Assembly: GCA_964537245.1 (NCBI GenBank)
Contig: CAZHZL010000099.1
Span: 1 to 7,207, forward strand
Direction of reading: 5' to 3'
DNA length: 7,207 nt
Origin: UMGS1840 sp964537245
GTDB taxonomy: Bacteria; Bacillota; Clostridia; UMGS1840
Numbering within the stretch: position 1 is the stretch's first letter; each line of letters opens with the position of its first letter. The notes beneath the pieces are model-generated. The model ran no database searches. It worked only from the letters and a program-made list of their open reading frames with translations, and was not told where the DNA came from. Of the stretch, positions 6,963 through 7,207 are shown piece after piece. The position numbers and the translations under genes are program-made.

Positions 6963-7207
6963 TTATATTTTTATATCAAAATTTGCCCACTTAATCGCAT
7001 TATCAATACGCTCTGTAAGCTCGTTATATTGTCTTTCTGACAGATATGTTTTTACTTCTGTTAAATCTATTGCTTTTAACTTTTCTGCAATATCCGTATG
7101 CTCCTTTATAAATCTTTCGCAAAGGTCATCAAGAGGAAGAGAGGCACAATTACCCATTGTTGTTCTTGTAAGCCCCAAGAAACCTTCCTGAAATGCTACA
7201 TTATGGT
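6963..7207 (-). CDS. C-terminal end of an unidentified protein (5' part beyond right edge)
   Basis: An open frame of 80 complete codons runs from the right edge (starting HNVAFQEGFLG) to TAA at 6963, with no stop in between, so this is most likely the tail of a larger protein. A shorter reading from TTG at 7178 (with an AGGAAGG-like site 4 bases before it) or ATG at 7157 is possible but less likely, because the frame stays open upstream. The visible part is hydrophilic and predicted helical. It has charged segments around LCERFIKEHTDIAEKLKAI and a second helix with YLSERQYNELTERIDNAI, and ends WANFDIKI. I do not recognise the family, and no catalytic motif is visible. It ends 14 bases before hsdR, on the same strand, so an accessory role in the restriction operon is possible; an unrelated neighbour is equally allowed by what can be seen. 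Confidence 0.65.
   Translation of the reverse strand, partial: HNVAFQEGFLGLTRTTMGNCASLPLDDLCERFIKEHTDIAEKLKAIDLTEVKTYLSERQYNELTERIDNAIKWANFDIKI

Noticed and set aside
6787..7191. 134-residue plus-strand open frame antisense to the hsdR start and the upstream gene
   Set aside because: It lies opposite well-supported coding sequence, spans two minus-strand genes, and its translation is a low-complexity, Ser/Phe/Ile/Cys-rich shadow without family features.

Overview
The window is AT-rich, with strong GGAGG-type Shine-Dalgarno sites and tightly packed genes all on the minus strand. This, together with the protein types, suggests a low-GC Gram-positive bacterium, probably a gut-type Clostridia member, and the 100-base run of N marks it as scaffolded draft or metagenome sequence. 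Taxonomy is inference from style; no marker gene fixes it.

Read in the direction of transcription (right to left), the window holds: the 3' end of an unrecognised gene (right edge to 6963); a complete type I restriction-modification cassette in the order hsdR (6948-3775), hsdM (3762-2500, broken by the N gap at 3439-3538), hsdS (2507-1245); a Sel1-repeat protein gene (1200-391); and an ArsC/Spx-family thioredoxin-fold gene (348 to the left edge) that lacks only its last codon or codons. There is no gene-free stretch over 300 bases; the longest gap between genes is 44 bases.

HsdR, HsdM and HsdS should form one enzyme. HsdS reads a bipartite DNA target with two different recognition domains, HsdM methylates adenine in it, and HsdR translocates DNA and cuts when the target is unmethylated. 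The three genes look translationally coupled: hsdM's ribosome-binding site overlaps the hsdR stop codon, and hsdS starts inside the hsdM 3' end. The unknown gene ends 14 bases before hsdR and is probably co-transcribed with it, so the operon promoter lies beyond the right edge. The Sel1 gene follows hsdS by 44 bases that carry two overlapping inverted repeats. It may be an operon rider or the start of the neighbouring chromosomal region. ArsC/Spx is probably an ordinary chromosomal gene flanking the defence cassette.

I do not see clear evidence of an undescribed system. The points most worth a second look are the unidentified gene upstream of hsdR, the size and content of the hsdM gap, the Sel1 gene beside the cassette, and the inverted repeats in front of it.
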